From NCBI RefSeq assembly GCF_900176135.1, contig NZ_FWWW01000040.1, positions 1-33,218 on the forward strand: a stretch of 33,218 bases of DNA, written 5' to 3'. Source of the DNA: Hymenobacter roseosalivarius DSM 11622. Lineage in GTDB: Bacteria > Bacteroidota > Bacteroidia > Cytophagales > Hymenobacteraceae. The notes under the pieces are model-generated. The model was not told the origin of the DNA. It saw only the letters and a list, made by a program, of their open reading frames with translations, and made no database searches. Of this stretch, positions 33,011-33,218 are shown piece after piece. Made by a program: the position numbers and the translations under genes. The first letter of the stretch is position 1. Every line of letters begins with the position of its first letter.

Positions 33011-33161
33011 TTATAGCGGTTTTGTGAACGGTGCAACCCGGCTGATGTAGAGACGCGTATTCGCGTCTCGTCGTCCGCGCCGCCTGCCCGGTTTCGTTCA
33101 ACGACGAGACGCGTATTCGCGTCTCTACATCGGGTATCTACGGTTCGCGAAACCGCTATAA
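33011..33161. repeat. MITE-like element with double hairpin core
   Basis: The outer inverted repeats are TTATAGCGGTTTTGTGAAC (33011-33029) and GTTCGCGAAACCGCTATAA (33143-33161), with two mismatches. Inside, a 20-bp sequence GAGACGCGTATTCGCGTCTC occurs twice in direct orientation (33050-33069 and 33106-33125). Each copy is itself a hairpin with loop TATT, while their flanks (ATGTA, GTCGT) are inverted. It has no coding capacity and no transposase. Confidence 0.7.
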
Positions 33162-33218
33162 GAAAATCATAGTGCTGACTATGGCCAACATATCTTATGG
33201 TATTGACCATAAAAAAGC

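Larger units (their letters stand above)
32363..33218. other. Gene-free AT-rich region upstream of the SusC operon
   Basis: This 856-nt stretch has no convincing protein gene. Short minus-strand frames near 32886-33210 run through an inverted-repeat element and have no family features. The part next to susC (32363-32560) is AT-rich and includes ATCTA/TAGAT at 32472-32486. Two small inverted-repeat elements follow. The last bases (GACCATAAAAAAGC) match the start of the terminator at 18908 and may be the left arm of a terminator cut by the window edge. Confidence 0.6.

Noticed and set aside
33050..33125. Direct repeats considered as a CRISPR array
   Set aside because: Only two copies, each self-complementary, enclosed by inverted ends; no spacer series and no cas gene.
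32886..33210. Two minus-strand frames near the right edge
   Set aside because: They run through the inverted-repeat element; their protein sequences are translated hairpins.

Overview
The window reads as a chromosomal segment of a Bacteroidota bacterium, most likely a Cytophagales member close to Hymenobacter. Evidence: a SusC/SusD outer-membrane pair, a TamB plus lipoprotein TamA-like (TamL) pair, lipoproteins with acidic residues after the lipobox cysteine, a DPE2-type CBM20/GH77 glucanotransferase, GC-rich genes with AT-rich spacers, and few Shine-Dalgarno sequences. I see no rRNA, tRNA, CRISPR array, intact insertion sequence or phage gene. The genus is an inference.

Region 1-5252 is a pentose-utilisation cluster: xylulokinase (xylB), xylose isomerase (xylA, start overlapping the xylB end by 23 nt) and transketolase (tkt). 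Together they carry D-xylose to xylulose-5-phosphate and into the non-oxidative pentose phosphate pathway. A repeat element and half of a terminator follow (5260-5460). Next comes a broken chimera (about 5489-6496): the secretion signal and N-terminus of a GH51 arabinofuranosidase joined in frame to an internal piece of a GH115 alpha-glucuronidase, with four in-frame stops. It looks like the scar of a deletion in a former arabinoxylan-degradation locus.

Region 6500-13000 holds two small uncertain genes, an orphan membrane histidine kinase, a convergent thioredoxin-reductase-like flavoprotein, and a 914-residue 4-alpha-glucanotransferase (malQ, DPE2 type).

Region 13180-18877 is a head-to-tail array of three paralogous lipoproteins, each with two DUF4394 modules. 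The spacers between them are near-copies of each other, so gene plus spacer was duplicated as a unit. Copy 2 looks mosaic: its first module resembles copy 3 and its second resembles copy 1. Function unknown.

Region 19150-26866 encodes TamB and a TamL/BamA-family outer-membrane lipoprotein, an envelope-biogenesis pair. The tamL reading frame has an odd 5' end: its only upstream ATG lies in an intergenic repeat arm, and a terminator-like hairpin overlaps its signal-peptide codons.

Region 27068-32362 (minus strand) is a SusC - SusD - small lipoprotein operon for TonB-dependent uptake of an unidentified nutrient. The last 856 bases have no convincing gene but carry two small inverted-repeat elements sharing similar ends.

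I recognise no complete new defence or mobile system. The least explained items are the DUF4394 array, the GH51-GH115 fusion relic, the hairpin inside tamL, the family of nested inverted-repeat elements, and a recurrent A/T-flanked GCCCCCC motif in both terminators and coding DNA.
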